Source: Anaerolineales bacterium (GTDB taxonomy: Bacteria; Chloroflexota; Anaerolineae; Anaerolineales; Villigracilaceae). Taken from it: 64,000 bases of DNA. The stretch lies in NCBI GenBank assembly GCA_013360875.1, contig JABWAU010000005.1, positions 1 through 64,000 of the forward strand, written 5' to 3'. The stretch's first letter is position 1, and each line of letters starts with the position of its first letter. A program made the position numbers and the translations under genes. Under the pieces are notes generated by a model. The model saw only the letters and a list, made by a program, of their open reading frames with translations, did not search any database and was not told the DNA's origin. Shown in pieces: positions 1 through 9,119 of the stretch.

Positions 1-99
1 GATCAAATCTTTTCCGTATCGCTAGTCCAAACTGTATCAAAGGTCCTTGCAGTTTTTGGCTTTAGAATTGCCTGTATCAGAGGTCATTGCAGGTCACAA

Positions 100-2553
100 C
101 TACATTCTTAACTTCTCGCCATTCGGGTCGTACAGCACGGAGGCGGTCACTTCCGCCTCGCGCCTGCCCTCGATCAATTCCACGGTGAAACGGTTGCCTT
201 GTTTTGCCAACTCGACCGGCAAATACGCGTAGAAGATGTTCTTCTTAACCGTAAAGCCATACCCGCCGCTTCGGACGCGGGTCAATACCCTGCCTTCGTG
301 ATAGACCGCCTCGCCGCCGTAGATCTGCACGAATTCGTCCGTGTCGGTCAATACCAGCGTACAAAGTTTCCGCTTGATACCTTCCGCTTTTTGTTTGATG
401 AGTGCTTCACGCCCGATGAAACCTTGTGGTGAGCCTGTCAAACCATCGGCTTTATCGAGGTGGACGCAGAATCCAAGTCCTGCCTCGTACGGCGTCTCGG
501 ATGGAGTGATGTCCACCGTGAAATACTTGTATCCCTTTTCAAGCCTTAATGGATCGAGTACCTTGTACCCGCCAAGTTCCATATCGAACTCTTTACCCGC
601 TTCGATGAGCATATCCCATACCATCGTGGCGCGGTTATTGGGAATGTACAACTCCCAGCCCAGCTCACCCGCGTAACTGACGCGCTGTGCCAGTACGCGC
701 ACACCGTTGATGAGGATGGGCTTGGTCGTCAAATACGGATGCGCTGCGTTCGAAACATCGCTGCTGGTAATTTTCTGCAAGACGTTCCTGGCATGCGGTC
801 CCCACAGCGCAAGGCAGGCATGTTCCATCGTAATATCGCGGATCGAAACTTCGCCATCGGATTCGTCCACATGCATGCGGATGCGCGCCAGGTCGTTGGC
901 GATGAAGCCCGATCCTGTGATGACCCAGAAATATTCCTCGCCCAAACGCGTGACAGTCAGGTCCGATTCGATGCCGCCGCGCGAGTTCAAAAACTGGGTA
1001 TAGACCGCGCTGCCAACCGGCTTGTCAATATTGCTGGAGGTCAATCGCTGTAAAAGAGGCAGCGCGCCTTTTCCTTTGACTTCGATCTTCCCAAACGAAG
1101 TCAAATCATACAAACAGACCCGTTCACGCGTGGCAATGTGTTCCTGACGCAAACGTTCGAAGAACGGCGGTTTTGTCCAGCCCCACTTGCGTTGGTCTTC
1201 GCCCATGCGCCGCCATTCCCTGCCTGGCTCGAAGTAGTTGACGCGCTCCCAGCCGAACTTCTCGCCGAAGACCGCGCCGTTCTCCATCAAGCGGTAGTGC
1301 AGCGGGCTGGTGCGATGCGGACGCGCTGTCTCATGCTCGTCGTGCGGGAAGCGCAGGCGGTAATAATATTTCACGCTCTCCACTGTGCGCTCAGCGGCAT
1401 ACTTGAAATCGGAATAATAATTTCCAAAGCGCGTGGCGCGATAGCCGTAAATATCCATCGGCGCTTCGCCCTCGATGATCCATTCCGCCAGCAGTTTACC
1501 CATCCCGCCCGCGCCGCCGTATCCGTTCAACGACATGCCCGCCAGCATCCAAAAACCGCGCGCGCCGGGCATCGGTCCCAGCAGGGGCTGGCAGTCCGGC
1601 GTGTACGCGCCGGGATGACGCACCAGTGTGATGATTCCCGCCTGATCTAAAAACGGAATTCTGCGGATCGCGCCTTCGAGCAGCATCTCAAACTGATCGA
1701 AATCACCGGGGAAACTCCTGCTTCCATGCTCCCACGGCGTTCCGTCAATCCAGCGCGGCAGCGGCTTCGGCTCATACCCGCCGATCACCAGTCCGCCCTG
1801 TTCCTGCCGCATGTACACCAAATTATCGGGATCGCGCAGGCACGGCGTATCGGGAGTGAACTCATGCCCGGGCACTGCGCGAAGCGCAATGTGTTGATGG
1901 TCAACGGGAGTGGTCGGGATGTCGAGTCCGGTCATCGCGGCGACGCGCGGCGCCCACATCCCCGCCGCGTTGACGATGATTTCGCATCGGATCTCACCCT
2001 TGTCTGTTACAACAGCCTGAACCTCCCCCTTCGCCGACAGTTTGATTCCGGTCACGCGGGTGTTGGTATAAACTTCAACGCCCAACTCTTTGGCAAAGTT
2101 CACCATCGAGTTGGTCGTGATGTACGGATCGAGCTGCCCATCGCGCGGAAGATAAATGCCGCCGTACAAATCCTTTTTGGAGATCTGCGGCATGTGCTTT
2201 ACCGCCTCATCGGGACCAATGACCTCGCATTCCAGTCCCAATGCCTTGGCGCGGCTGACGCTTCGTTCCAGTTCCTTGAGTTGTTCTTTGCTCGATGCAA
2301 CTCTTAAACTGCCGACATGATTGAACAATCCCAGTTCGCTGTACAACTCCACGCTGTACATGCGGAATTTGAGCATCGCCTGCGACGTGGCGAACTGCGT
2401 GACAAGCCCTGCCGCGTGGGAAGATTCTCCGCTGGCGATCTCTCCTTTCTCGATAATGACAACATCCCTCCGCCCATACTTTGCGAGATGATAGGCAACC
2501 TGCGCCCCGTAAATCCCCCCGCCAATGACAACTATTTCTGCCTGGTCTTTCAT
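100..2553 (-). CDS. FAD-dependent oxidoreductase with C-terminal GcvT/aminomethyltransferase domain (dimethylglycine/sarcosine dehydrogenase-like)
   Basis: 817 aa ORF; N-terminal Rossmann motif VIGGGIYGAQVAYHLAKYG, DAO-type fold, C-terminal GcvT-like region (YAGELGWELYIP, PYEAGLGF). Confidence 0.9.
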   Translation of the reverse strand: MKDQAEIVVIGGGIYGAQVAYHLAKYGRRDVVIIEKGEIASGESSHAAGLVTQFATSQAMLKFRMYSVELYSELGLFNHVGSLRVASSKEQLKELERSVSRAKALGLECEVIGPDEAVKHMPQISKKDLYGGIYLPRDGQLDPYITTNSMVNFAKELGVEVYTNTRVTGIKLSAKGEVQAVVTDKGEIRCEIIVNAAGMWAPRVAAMTGLDIPTTPVDHQHIALRAVPGHEFTPDTPCLRDPDNLVYMRQEQGGLVIGGYEPKPLPRWIDGTPWEHGSRSFPGDFDQFEMLLEGAIRRIPFLDQAGIITLVRHPGAYTPDCQPLLGPMPGARGFWMLAGMSLNGYGGAGGMGKLLAEWIIEGEAPMDIYGYRATRFGNYYSDFKYAAERTVESVKYYYRLRFPHDEHETARPHRTSPLHYRLMENGAVFGEKFGWERVNYFEPGREWRRMGEDQRKWGWTKPPFFERLRQEHIATRERVCLYDLTSFGKIEVKGKGALPLLQRLTSSNIDKPVGSAVYTQFLNSRGGIESDLTVTRLGEEYFWVITGSGFIANDLARIRMHVDESDGEVSIRDITMEHACLALWGPHARNVLQKITSSDVSNAAHPYLTTKPILINGVRVLAQRVSYAGELGWELYIPNNRATMVWDMLIEAGKEFDMELGGYKVLDPLRLEKGYKYFTVDITPSETPYEAGLGFCVHLDKADGLTGSPQGFIGREALIKQKAEGIKRKLCTLVLTDTDEFVQIYGGEAVYHEGRVLTRVRSGGYGFTVKKNIFYAYLPVELAKQGNRFTVELIEGRREAEVTASVLYDPNGEKLRM

Positions 2554-2566
2554 GGTTCTCCTTTAT

Positions 2567-2620
2567 GCGTAGTACGCGTTCTCTAATGCGCATGTTGACG
2601 TTAGAGAACGTCAACTACGC
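2567..2620. repeat. Intergenic imperfect inverted repeat (GCGTAGT..CGTTCTCTAA / TTAGAGAACG..ACTACGC)
   Basis: Nested 7 bp and 10 bp perfect arms read directly from sequence. Confidence 0.8.
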
Positions 2621-2622
2621 AA

Positions 2623-3522
2623 TCATTTCTGAACATCCCTCAACCACCCCTCGAACTCCATCGAATCCATCTTCTCCACCGCCCTGCCCCAGCGTTCGAT
2701 TGCCCAACCCCAGAAATCAAAGTCAATCGTGGAAATCTTTGCCTGGATCGCCGCCCACAATCCCCAGCCCACATCGGACATGATCATGTTCAACTTCATA
2801 CGGGCGATCATATCCTCTCTTGCCTCGCCAAAATATGCAGCACACACCTCTTCGATTTGAGAATTGGAGAATTGCATTTCCTGGCAGGTGTTACCCAATT
2901 CGAAGGTCGGGTCGTTGTTGCCGCTGTATTCGTAATCCACCAGCCATAATTTCCCATCCGTATAAATGTAATTCTCAGCCAGCAGGTCGTTATTGCACGG
3001 GACTGTCGGCAGGGGCTTGGCACTCATCGCCTGCTCGATGCGTCCTACTGTTTCCATGCGTTCGTCATATCCGTCGGGGATTTTGATGTCGCGGTCGCGG
3101 CACAGGCTGAGATAATACTCCGTGAGGCGGAACATGTTGAAGTCCCGAAGGAAGCGGGGACCTTCGTTCAGTTTTTTGATCGCCTGCGCCATGCGGGTCG
3201 GCATCCCCGGTGCATTCAATGAATCCTTCGACATCGTTTCCCCGTGAATGAACTCGGTGACCATCACATTGTATTCGGGGACATGATGCAGCACCTTCGG
3301 CGCAACACCCGCCTGCGATGCGGCTCTGGCATTGTGATGTTCGTTGGCGCGGTCAATGGCAAGCAGTTCGGTGCTCTCGCCCGGCACGCGGACAAAGAAC
3401 GGCGCGCCATCCACTTCCACCTTGTAATTGGTATTGGTCAACCCGCCCGAAAGCGGATGGATTGAAATTTGTTTGCCCTTCCAGTCCTCGATCTTTTCTA
3501 CCGCTTTTTCAATGACCGACAT
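2623..3522 (-). CDS. Choline/ethanolamine kinase-like phosphotransferase (APH fold)
   Basis: 299 aa; CNNDLLAENYIY and LVDYEYSGNND match the APH/choline kinase catalytic and metal-binding motifs. Confidence 0.85.
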   Translation of the reverse strand: MSVIEKAVEKIEDWKGKQISIHPLSGGLTNTNYKVEVDGAPFFVRVPGESTELLAIDRANEHHNARAASQAGVAPKVLHHVPEYNVMVTEFIHGETMSKDSLNAPGMPTRMAQAIKKLNEGPRFLRDFNMFRLTEYYLSLCRDRDIKIPDGYDERMETVGRIEQAMSAKPLPTVPCNNDLLAENYIYTDGKLWLVDYEYSGNNDPTFELGNTCQEMQFSNSQIEEVCAAYFGEAREDMIARMKLNMIMSDVGWGLWAAIQAKISTIDFDFWGWAIERWGRAVEKMDSMEFEGWLRDVQK

Positions 3523-3585
3523 TGCATCTCCCGGTTCAGGCTTCGAAAGTCTGCAAAGACTTCCGAAGCCTGACGATAAAGAATC

Positions 3586-5214
3586 CTATTCGGGTGGGAT
3601 TTCCTTGAAGGCGTAATCCACGTTGATGCCCTTAGACTTCTGCGCGTTCTTGGCGATGAAATACCAGACCGCCGAGAACAACAACACACCGAACACAACC
3701 ATATACGCGAGCGTGCTGGTGAGCCCGAGCTGCGAATAGAGCATGAACATCAGCACCATCGCGCCGCCGAGGATGAAGCCGATGACGCCCAAAACGGTGA
3801 CAAGAGGCGTGTTGCCGATCTTGTATTTCGCGCCGGGGGAGGCTTCGTACACCTCCTTTGCGCGGTACGGGAGCAAAGCCCCAGCCAGACAGGTGATGAC
3901 GAACACATAACCGCAGGCAAACGTCACGCCCAAAGTGAGGTTGACCCAGTTCGGATGCAGGTTGTAGAGCAGGATGACCGGAATGCTGGCGAGGAAATAT
4001 GCCAGATGCGCGTTGACCGGGGTATGGCGTTTTTCGTCCACTTTGCTGATCCATTCGGGGAGCAGGCGGTCGAGCGACATGGCGACCATGACGCGCGTCA
4101 TTCCGATGTAGCAGTTATGGACAATTTGGTGCGAGTTGAGGATGTAGCCCAAGCCGATGATGATGACGATCAACGGGCTGGCGGTGAGCGCCACGGCAAT
4201 GATGTTGGGCCAGAGCCAGAAACCCGCGATGGTCGCTTCGCCGACGCCCGCCCAATATCCCGCGCCAGCAATGTAGAGGAATTCCGTACCTACAGCCTTC
4301 TCCAGCGCTGCGGCAAGGAGCGCAAGTAGAATGCCCGTGAAGATCAACGAGCCGACGATTATGAACAGCTGGCTGTTGAAGGAACGCGCGTTCTTGATCT
4401 CGCCGTTCTGCTGGGCGGAGTAAGTCGCCCATTGGAGAGACGTCCACGCGATGGGGGCAACCAGGATGGTGAACAACAGGTTGAAAGGCGGATTCAAATC
4501 CACACCTGCGGCGACCGAGGCATCCCGCGCAGTCTGCACAAAGTTCGACGCGCCGCCCACTGCAAGCGCGAACCGGTCAATGGCGGCCATCGAGGTGGAG
4601 GGGCTGCCCGCGAACAACACAACCAGCATGGTGAAAAAGGCGAGGATCGTGCCGGCGATCATCACGTTCTGGAAGCGCACGTAGTTCTTGAATCCGCTGA
4701 TGAGGATCATCATGGAAACAAAGGCATTCGCGATGCTGGTAATGATGATGCCTGTCGAGCCGGTGAACCAGATTCCCAGGTTCGAGAGCGCCGTGTTACC
4801 GGTGGTCGCGCCCAAGCCGAGGAACAGCGGCGCGAATCCGAGATACGAAAGCAGCCATCCCGAAAGCGCCACCCATTGCAGGATCCAGATCACATAACCG
4901 GACATCACGACCGTAAACGCCACGCCGCCGCCGAACACGCGGCTTTGAAAGACATAATCTCCACCCGAGCGTGGCAGTGCAGTGGATAGCCAGACGTACA
5001 CCAGTGCAATGGGAATTTCGATCACCATCGCGAGCAAAATTCCCCAGACGAGTTTGCCGCCCGGCAGCGCGCCCGGCGCCCACAAATACGTCCACGGGAA
5101 GATCAAACCCATCGTCAAAATGTTATAGACGAAGGCGGAAAACGGAGACATCACACGCACGAGCCCGGAGGCTTTGCGGGTAAAGACTTCCGGTTTTGCT
5201 GTTGCTGTAGCCAT
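3586..5214 (-). CDS. APC-family amino acid/polyamine permease
   Basis: 542 aa, multiple hydrophobic segments, N-terminal LPRSGGDYVFQSR typical of APC permeases. Confidence 0.85.
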   Translation of the reverse strand: MATATAKPEVFTRKASGLVRVMSPFSAFVYNILTMGLIFPWTYLWAPGALPGGKLVWGILLAMVIEIPIALVYVWLSTALPRSGGDYVFQSRVFGGGVAFTVVMSGYVIWILQWVALSGWLLSYLGFAPLFLGLGATTGNTALSNLGIWFTGSTGIIITSIANAFVSMMILISGFKNYVRFQNVMIAGTILAFFTMLVVLFAGSPSTSMAAIDRFALAVGGASNFVQTARDASVAAGVDLNPPFNLLFTILVAPIAWTSLQWATYSAQQNGEIKNARSFNSQLFIIVGSLIFTGILLALLAAALEKAVGTEFLYIAGAGYWAGVGEATIAGFWLWPNIIAVALTASPLIVIIIGLGYILNSHQIVHNCYIGMTRVMVAMSLDRLLPEWISKVDEKRHTPVNAHLAYFLASIPVILLYNLHPNWVNLTLGVTFACGYVFVITCLAGALLPYRAKEVYEASPGAKYKIGNTPLVTVLGVIGFILGGAMVLMFMLYSQLGLTSTLAYMVVFGVLLFSAVWYFIAKNAQKSKGINVDYAFKEIPPE

Positions 5215-5342
5215 ACATTCTCCTTTGGTTTATGAATCGAACTCGACGTTCAATCACGAAACGGGCATCCGCCCGCCCCCATCAGGGATATTGAAAGCAA
5301 CCGTCTTCCGATGAGGCACCTCCTTTGCGCTGGTCTCGCATG

Positions 5343-6341
5343 TTATCCGCTGGTCATCTGGTAGCCCTGCACTTCGCCGTCCACGAACGTGACGAGGCAT
5401 CCGCGCAAAACTCCCTCGGCGTATTCACTGCCCGGGTTGATGCAGGTCGTGCGCCCGATCTTCGCCACAGACTGCGACTCGTGGATGTGACCGTGCAAAC
5501 CGAGCATCGGTTTATACTTCTCGATCGCCTCGCGGACCGCGCTCGAGCCTGCTCCATGCAAAACGACCTGACCGCCCCTGACAATTTGTGCCGGCGGGTC
5601 CTTGTCCCAATCCAGCATGGGACAGGTGTCGAGGGTCGAGTCCTTTGGCGGATCGTGGAAGTTGAAGATGGCTTTGTTCATATTGGGGACTTTCGCCGCC
5701 ATTTCCTCGATCATTTTCCCAAGTTCCTCCTCGGAGGTCTCACGCGGCGTTTTCCACGGCGTCGGCGTGCTGATTCCGATGGAGATCATCGGGTGGTCGT
5801 CGTCCACATAGACCATTTCATTTTCGCAGGCGAAGAAGGATTTTGTATCTTCGCGCTTCATCACGTTCAACACTTCCCATTCGTCGTCGTTGCCGCCTGT
5901 GACAAAGCATTTGATTCCCGTGCCGTTCAATCGTTCCTCGGCGAGGTTCACCCAGTTCATTAATTTCTGTTTGGCAAGTTCGTTGAACAGGGCTTCGACA
6001 TCGGCGGGGTTGGCTTGCAATGTACGAAACTCATCCTCCTCCATCACCTTGTAATAGAAACCGAGAATATCCAGTTTTCCCATGAGGGATTTCAATTCCT
6101 CCTCCGTCTCCAAATGCTCCACACGTCCCTGCACGGTGGCGCGGTGGTGTCCATTCGATTCCTTGATAATGGGAATCATCAATTTGCCCTGAATGTCCCC
6201 GCCCATCACAATGACATTCACATCGTAGAACTTGCCTGCGTTGATGAACTTGCGGAAGGTGCGCTCCGATCCGTGCAGGTCGGTGGCGAAGAACAGACGG
6301 GTGGGATTTTTCTTCGGTTTCTTCGAGAAGAGGAAAGACAT
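5343..6341 (-). CDS. Metallophosphoesterase
   Basis: 332 aa; FATDLHGSE, VMGGDIQGK, GLHGHIHES motifs. Confidence 0.85.
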   Translation of the reverse strand: MSFLFSKKPKKNPTRLFFATDLHGSERTFRKFINAGKFYDVNVIVMGGDIQGKLMIPIIKESNGHHRATVQGRVEHLETEEELKSLMGKLDILGFYYKVMEEDEFRTLQANPADVEALFNELAKQKLMNWVNLAEERLNGTGIKCFVTGGNDDEWEVLNVMKREDTKSFFACENEMVYVDDDHPMISIGISTPTPWKTPRETSEEELGKMIEEMAAKVPNMNKAIFNFHDPPKDSTLDTCPMLDWDKDPPAQIVRGGQVVLHGAGSSAVREAIEKYKPMLGLHGHIHESQSVAKIGRTTCINPGSEYAEGVLRGCLVTFVDGEVQGYQMTSG

Positions 6342-6434
6342 GGATTCTCCAAAATAATTTATCTGAAAACAGCGCGCAGGAGACGTTCTCTAACGTCGAA
6401 TACGCCGGGGGGCGAATTCTACGCGGGAATGACG

Positions 6435-7229
6435 TCAGACAGGGAGCGGTTGAAGTTCAGCGATCAGGCATTTCACGGAGTGCGAGGCGAGGTCGTCGAG
6501 CGCGGAACGGTCAAAGCGGTCGTCGGTCACCAACGTGTCAATCTCGTCAATCGAGGCGATCTGGAAATTCGAGACCACGCCCCATTTGCTGTGATCCGCG
6601 ACAATGATGACGGGTCCCTTCGTGCGTTCGATCATCTGACGAACCACCTCCGCTTCGGGATTTGTCGGGACGGTACAGCCGTGTTTCACGCTGATGCCGT
6701 CCACGCCGATGATGGCTTTATTGGCATAGACCTGTTTGAGGTTCTCGATGGCAAAGCGTCCCGCGATCGAGTTTGAACGCGGCTGGAACTCGCCGCCTAT
6801 CAAATAGTAATGAAAGCCGGGCTCCCCCAATTCGATGACCGCGCTGACGTTATTCGTAAAAACCGAAACCCGCAGGTCGCTGCGGATATGCTGCAACACC
6901 TGCGTGGCAGTCGTGCCGCTGTTGATGAAAACGATGTCGCCCTCCTCGATGAGCGAGGCGGCAAGTTCTCCGATTCTCTTTTTCTCTTCGGGATGATGCT
7001 GCGCGCGCTGTTGATATTCCTGTTCGAAGATCACGCGCTGGTTCAGGATCGCGCCCCCGTGTGTACGTTCGAGGATGCCCTTCTGTTCGAGCCATTCTAG
7101 GTCGCGCCGTACAGTCGCCTCGGAGGCGTCCAACAGATTGCACAAGTCCACAGTCCGGGCGATCTGGTGGATTGCCAGATATTCCTGAATTCGCTCCCGC
7201 CGCTGGGCTGGAATGAGAGGTTTGCTCAT
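6435..7229 (-). CDS. DeoR/GlpR family transcriptional regulator
   Basis: 264 aa; RRERIQEYLAIHQIARTVDLCNLLDASEATVRRDLEWLEQKGILERTHGGAIL is a characteristic DeoR HTH. Confidence 0.92.
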   Translation of the reverse strand: MSKPLIPAQRRERIQEYLAIHQIARTVDLCNLLDASEATVRRDLEWLEQKGILERTHGGAILNQRVIFEQEYQQRAQHHPEEKKRIGELAASLIEEGDIVFINSGTTATQVLQHIRSDLRVSVFTNNVSAVIELGEPGFHYYLIGGEFQPRSNSIAGRFAIENLKQVYANKAIIGVDGISVKHGCTVPTNPEAEVVRQMIERTKGPVIIVADHSKWGVVSNFQIASIDEIDTLVTDDRFDRSALDDLASHSVKCLIAELQPLPV

Positions 7230-7377
7230 TAAGATGTCTCAGGTTGAGGGTGATGGAAATTGCGCAATTTAACGACGCATTATATAGGAATTTGATGAAA
7301 TTTGCAAGTTTTTGATTTTTTCATTATAATAACACCCATTCCACAAATCAGCAGGCAATCAACACTCGGAGAATGGC

Positions 7378-8166
7378 ATGGCGAATGGTTCCATCGGGAT
7401 GGGCGAGCAGGATCAATCTGAACGCGAGAAGTTCGAGAACGAGTTGAAGGCGATTCTAAAAGCCAGTGAAGATTCGGGCATCCTGATGAGGGTGATCGGG
7501 TCGCTGGCTTTTCAAATGCACTGCCCACAGTTTGGGTATCTGCAAGCCGCGCTGGGAAGAGCCTACACCGACATTGACTTCGGCGCATACGGCAGGCAGA
7601 CAAAACAAATCCAGGAAGTAATGAAAAAATTGGGCTACGTGGAAAACCGCGAGGTGTTTATCGCATCCGAGGGCGAACGCGCCATCTACGACAAACCTGA
7701 CAACGGTCTCCACGTGGACATCTTCTACGAGAAACTCGATTTCTGCCACGCCATTTACTGGAAGGACCGCCTCGAGGTCGACTCCCCCACCATTCCGCTC
7801 GCCGAACTGCTCCTCGAAAAAATGCAGATCGTCAAAATCAACGAGAAGGACGTGATCGACACCATCATGCTCCTTCTCGAACACCCGCTGGGCGACACCG
7901 ACAGCGAGACCATCAACATCAAACTCGCCGCGCAACTGTGCGCAAACGATTGGGGATTGTGGCGCACCACCACCATGAATCTCGAAAAGGTCAAACAACT
8001 GGCGCGCGGATATTCCCAACTCACACCCGAACAAAAAGCAAAAGTGGAAGCGCAGGTGGACGAAGCGCTCGCGCGCATCAACAACGAACCGAAGCCGCTC
8101 GCATGGCGCTTGCGCGACCGCGTCGGCGACCGCGTCAAATGGTATAAGGATGTGGACGAGGTGTAA
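7378..8166 (+). CDS. Nucleotidyltransferase-like protein of unknown function
   Basis: 262 aa; GSLAFQMHC...YTDIDFGAYG resembles a GS..DxD nucleotidyltransferase core. Confidence 0.6.
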   Translation: MANGSIGMGEQDQSEREKFENELKAILKASEDSGILMRVIGSLAFQMHCPQFGYLQAALGRAYTDIDFGAYGRQTKQIQEVMKKLGYVENREVFIASEGERAIYDKPDNGLHVDIFYEKLDFCHAIYWKDRLEVDSPTIPLAELLLEKMQIVKINEKDVIDTIMLLLEHPLGDTDSETINIKLAAQLCANDWGLWRTTTMNLEKVKQLARGYSQLTPEQKAKVEAQVDEALARINNEPKPLAWRLRDRVGDRVKWYKDVDEV

Positions 8167-8175
8167 GGAGGCAGA

Positions 8176-8985
8176 ATGGCAAAACTGGTAAAGGACTTAA
8201 TGCACGCAGGTTTGATCACCTGCAAGCCGGACGCCACGCTCGGTCAGGTGGCGGTGCTGCTCAACCAGCACCACGTCCACGCGCTGGTGGTCACCGACCG
8301 CGACGGGCGTCCGCTCGGCATCATTTCGGATTTCGACCTGCTCGCGGGCGAATGGCTCTCCTCGGACGAGGAAAGCCTTGCCGTGATGCGGAAATTGACC
8401 GCCTCGGATCTTATGTCCCAGCCGGTTGATTCCGTCGAATCGAGCGTTCCCCTCGCTGACGCGGTGCGCGTCCTCATCGAGAAGGAAGTCAGCCGCCTGC
8501 TGGTTACGGAGAATGGTAAGCCTGTCGGCATCATTTCCCTCTCCGATTTTGTCGCCAGCATTGCAGGAGAGATGAAACCCAGGCGTGACACGGTCGGCGA
8601 TGTTATGTCGGACGCCATCCTCGTGTGTCGGGGAAAAACGCCTGTTGTATCCGCAGCGCGTGCAATGACCTCGGCAGGCTGGCGTTCTGTGTTGGTTGTG
8701 GATGCGAAGGGAAAAATCCTCGGCGTGGTCAGCGGCAAAGACCTTCTGCCGCTCGTCCAAAACGGCGTGGATGAGAATCTCATCGTCCGCGATGTGATGC
8801 ATCCCCCGTTGACGATTGACATCCATGCCAGCCTGCGCGAAGCCGCGGACAAGATGATCCAGAACCATCATCACAGGCTTGTAGTGATTGACGACCAGGA
8901 TCCCGACGCATTCCCGCTGGGCGTCATCTCCACGTTCGATATTGTGGCTGAAATGGCAAAACCCGACTCAGTGTGGCAAAAATAA
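8176..8985 (+). CDS. CBS-domain protein (four CBS motifs)
   Basis: 269 aa; repeated VKDLMHAGLITCKPDATLGQVAVLL, DLMSQPVDSVE, DVMSDAILV, DVMHPPLTI. Confidence 0.9.
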   Translation: MAKLVKDLMHAGLITCKPDATLGQVAVLLNQHHVHALVVTDRDGRPLGIISDFDLLAGEWLSSDEESLAVMRKLTASDLMSQPVDSVESSVPLADAVRVLIEKEVSRLLVTENGKPVGIISLSDFVASIAGEMKPRRDTVGDVMSDAILVCRGKTPVVSAARAMTSAGWRSVLVVDAKGKILGVVSGKDLLPLVQNGVDENLIVRDVMHPPLTIDIHASLREAADKMIQNHHHRLVVIDDQDPDAFPLGVISTFDIVAEMAKPDSVWQK

Positions 8986-8990
8986 TGCTG

Positions 8991-9103
8991 TTGGTCGAGT
9001 AGAGCGAGTGCTTTTCTCGCTCGTTCGAGACCAACAAGCAGCAAAAACAATCACCATAAACAGTGGTCTCGATACGGCGGACGATCACCGCCTACTCGAC
9101 CAA
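8991..9103. repeat. Intergenic inverted repeat family (TTGGTCGAGTAG ... GGTCTCGATA ... CTACTCGACCAA)
   Basis: Related copy at 13534-13663. Confidence 0.7.
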
Positions 9104-9119
9104 CAACACGGAGCAAAAC

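Noticed and set aside
9063-9119. N-terminal extension (GTG 9063) of the oxidoreductase
   Set aside because: Extension is translated inverted-repeat DNA; ATG 9120 gives the normal FAD-binding N-terminus.
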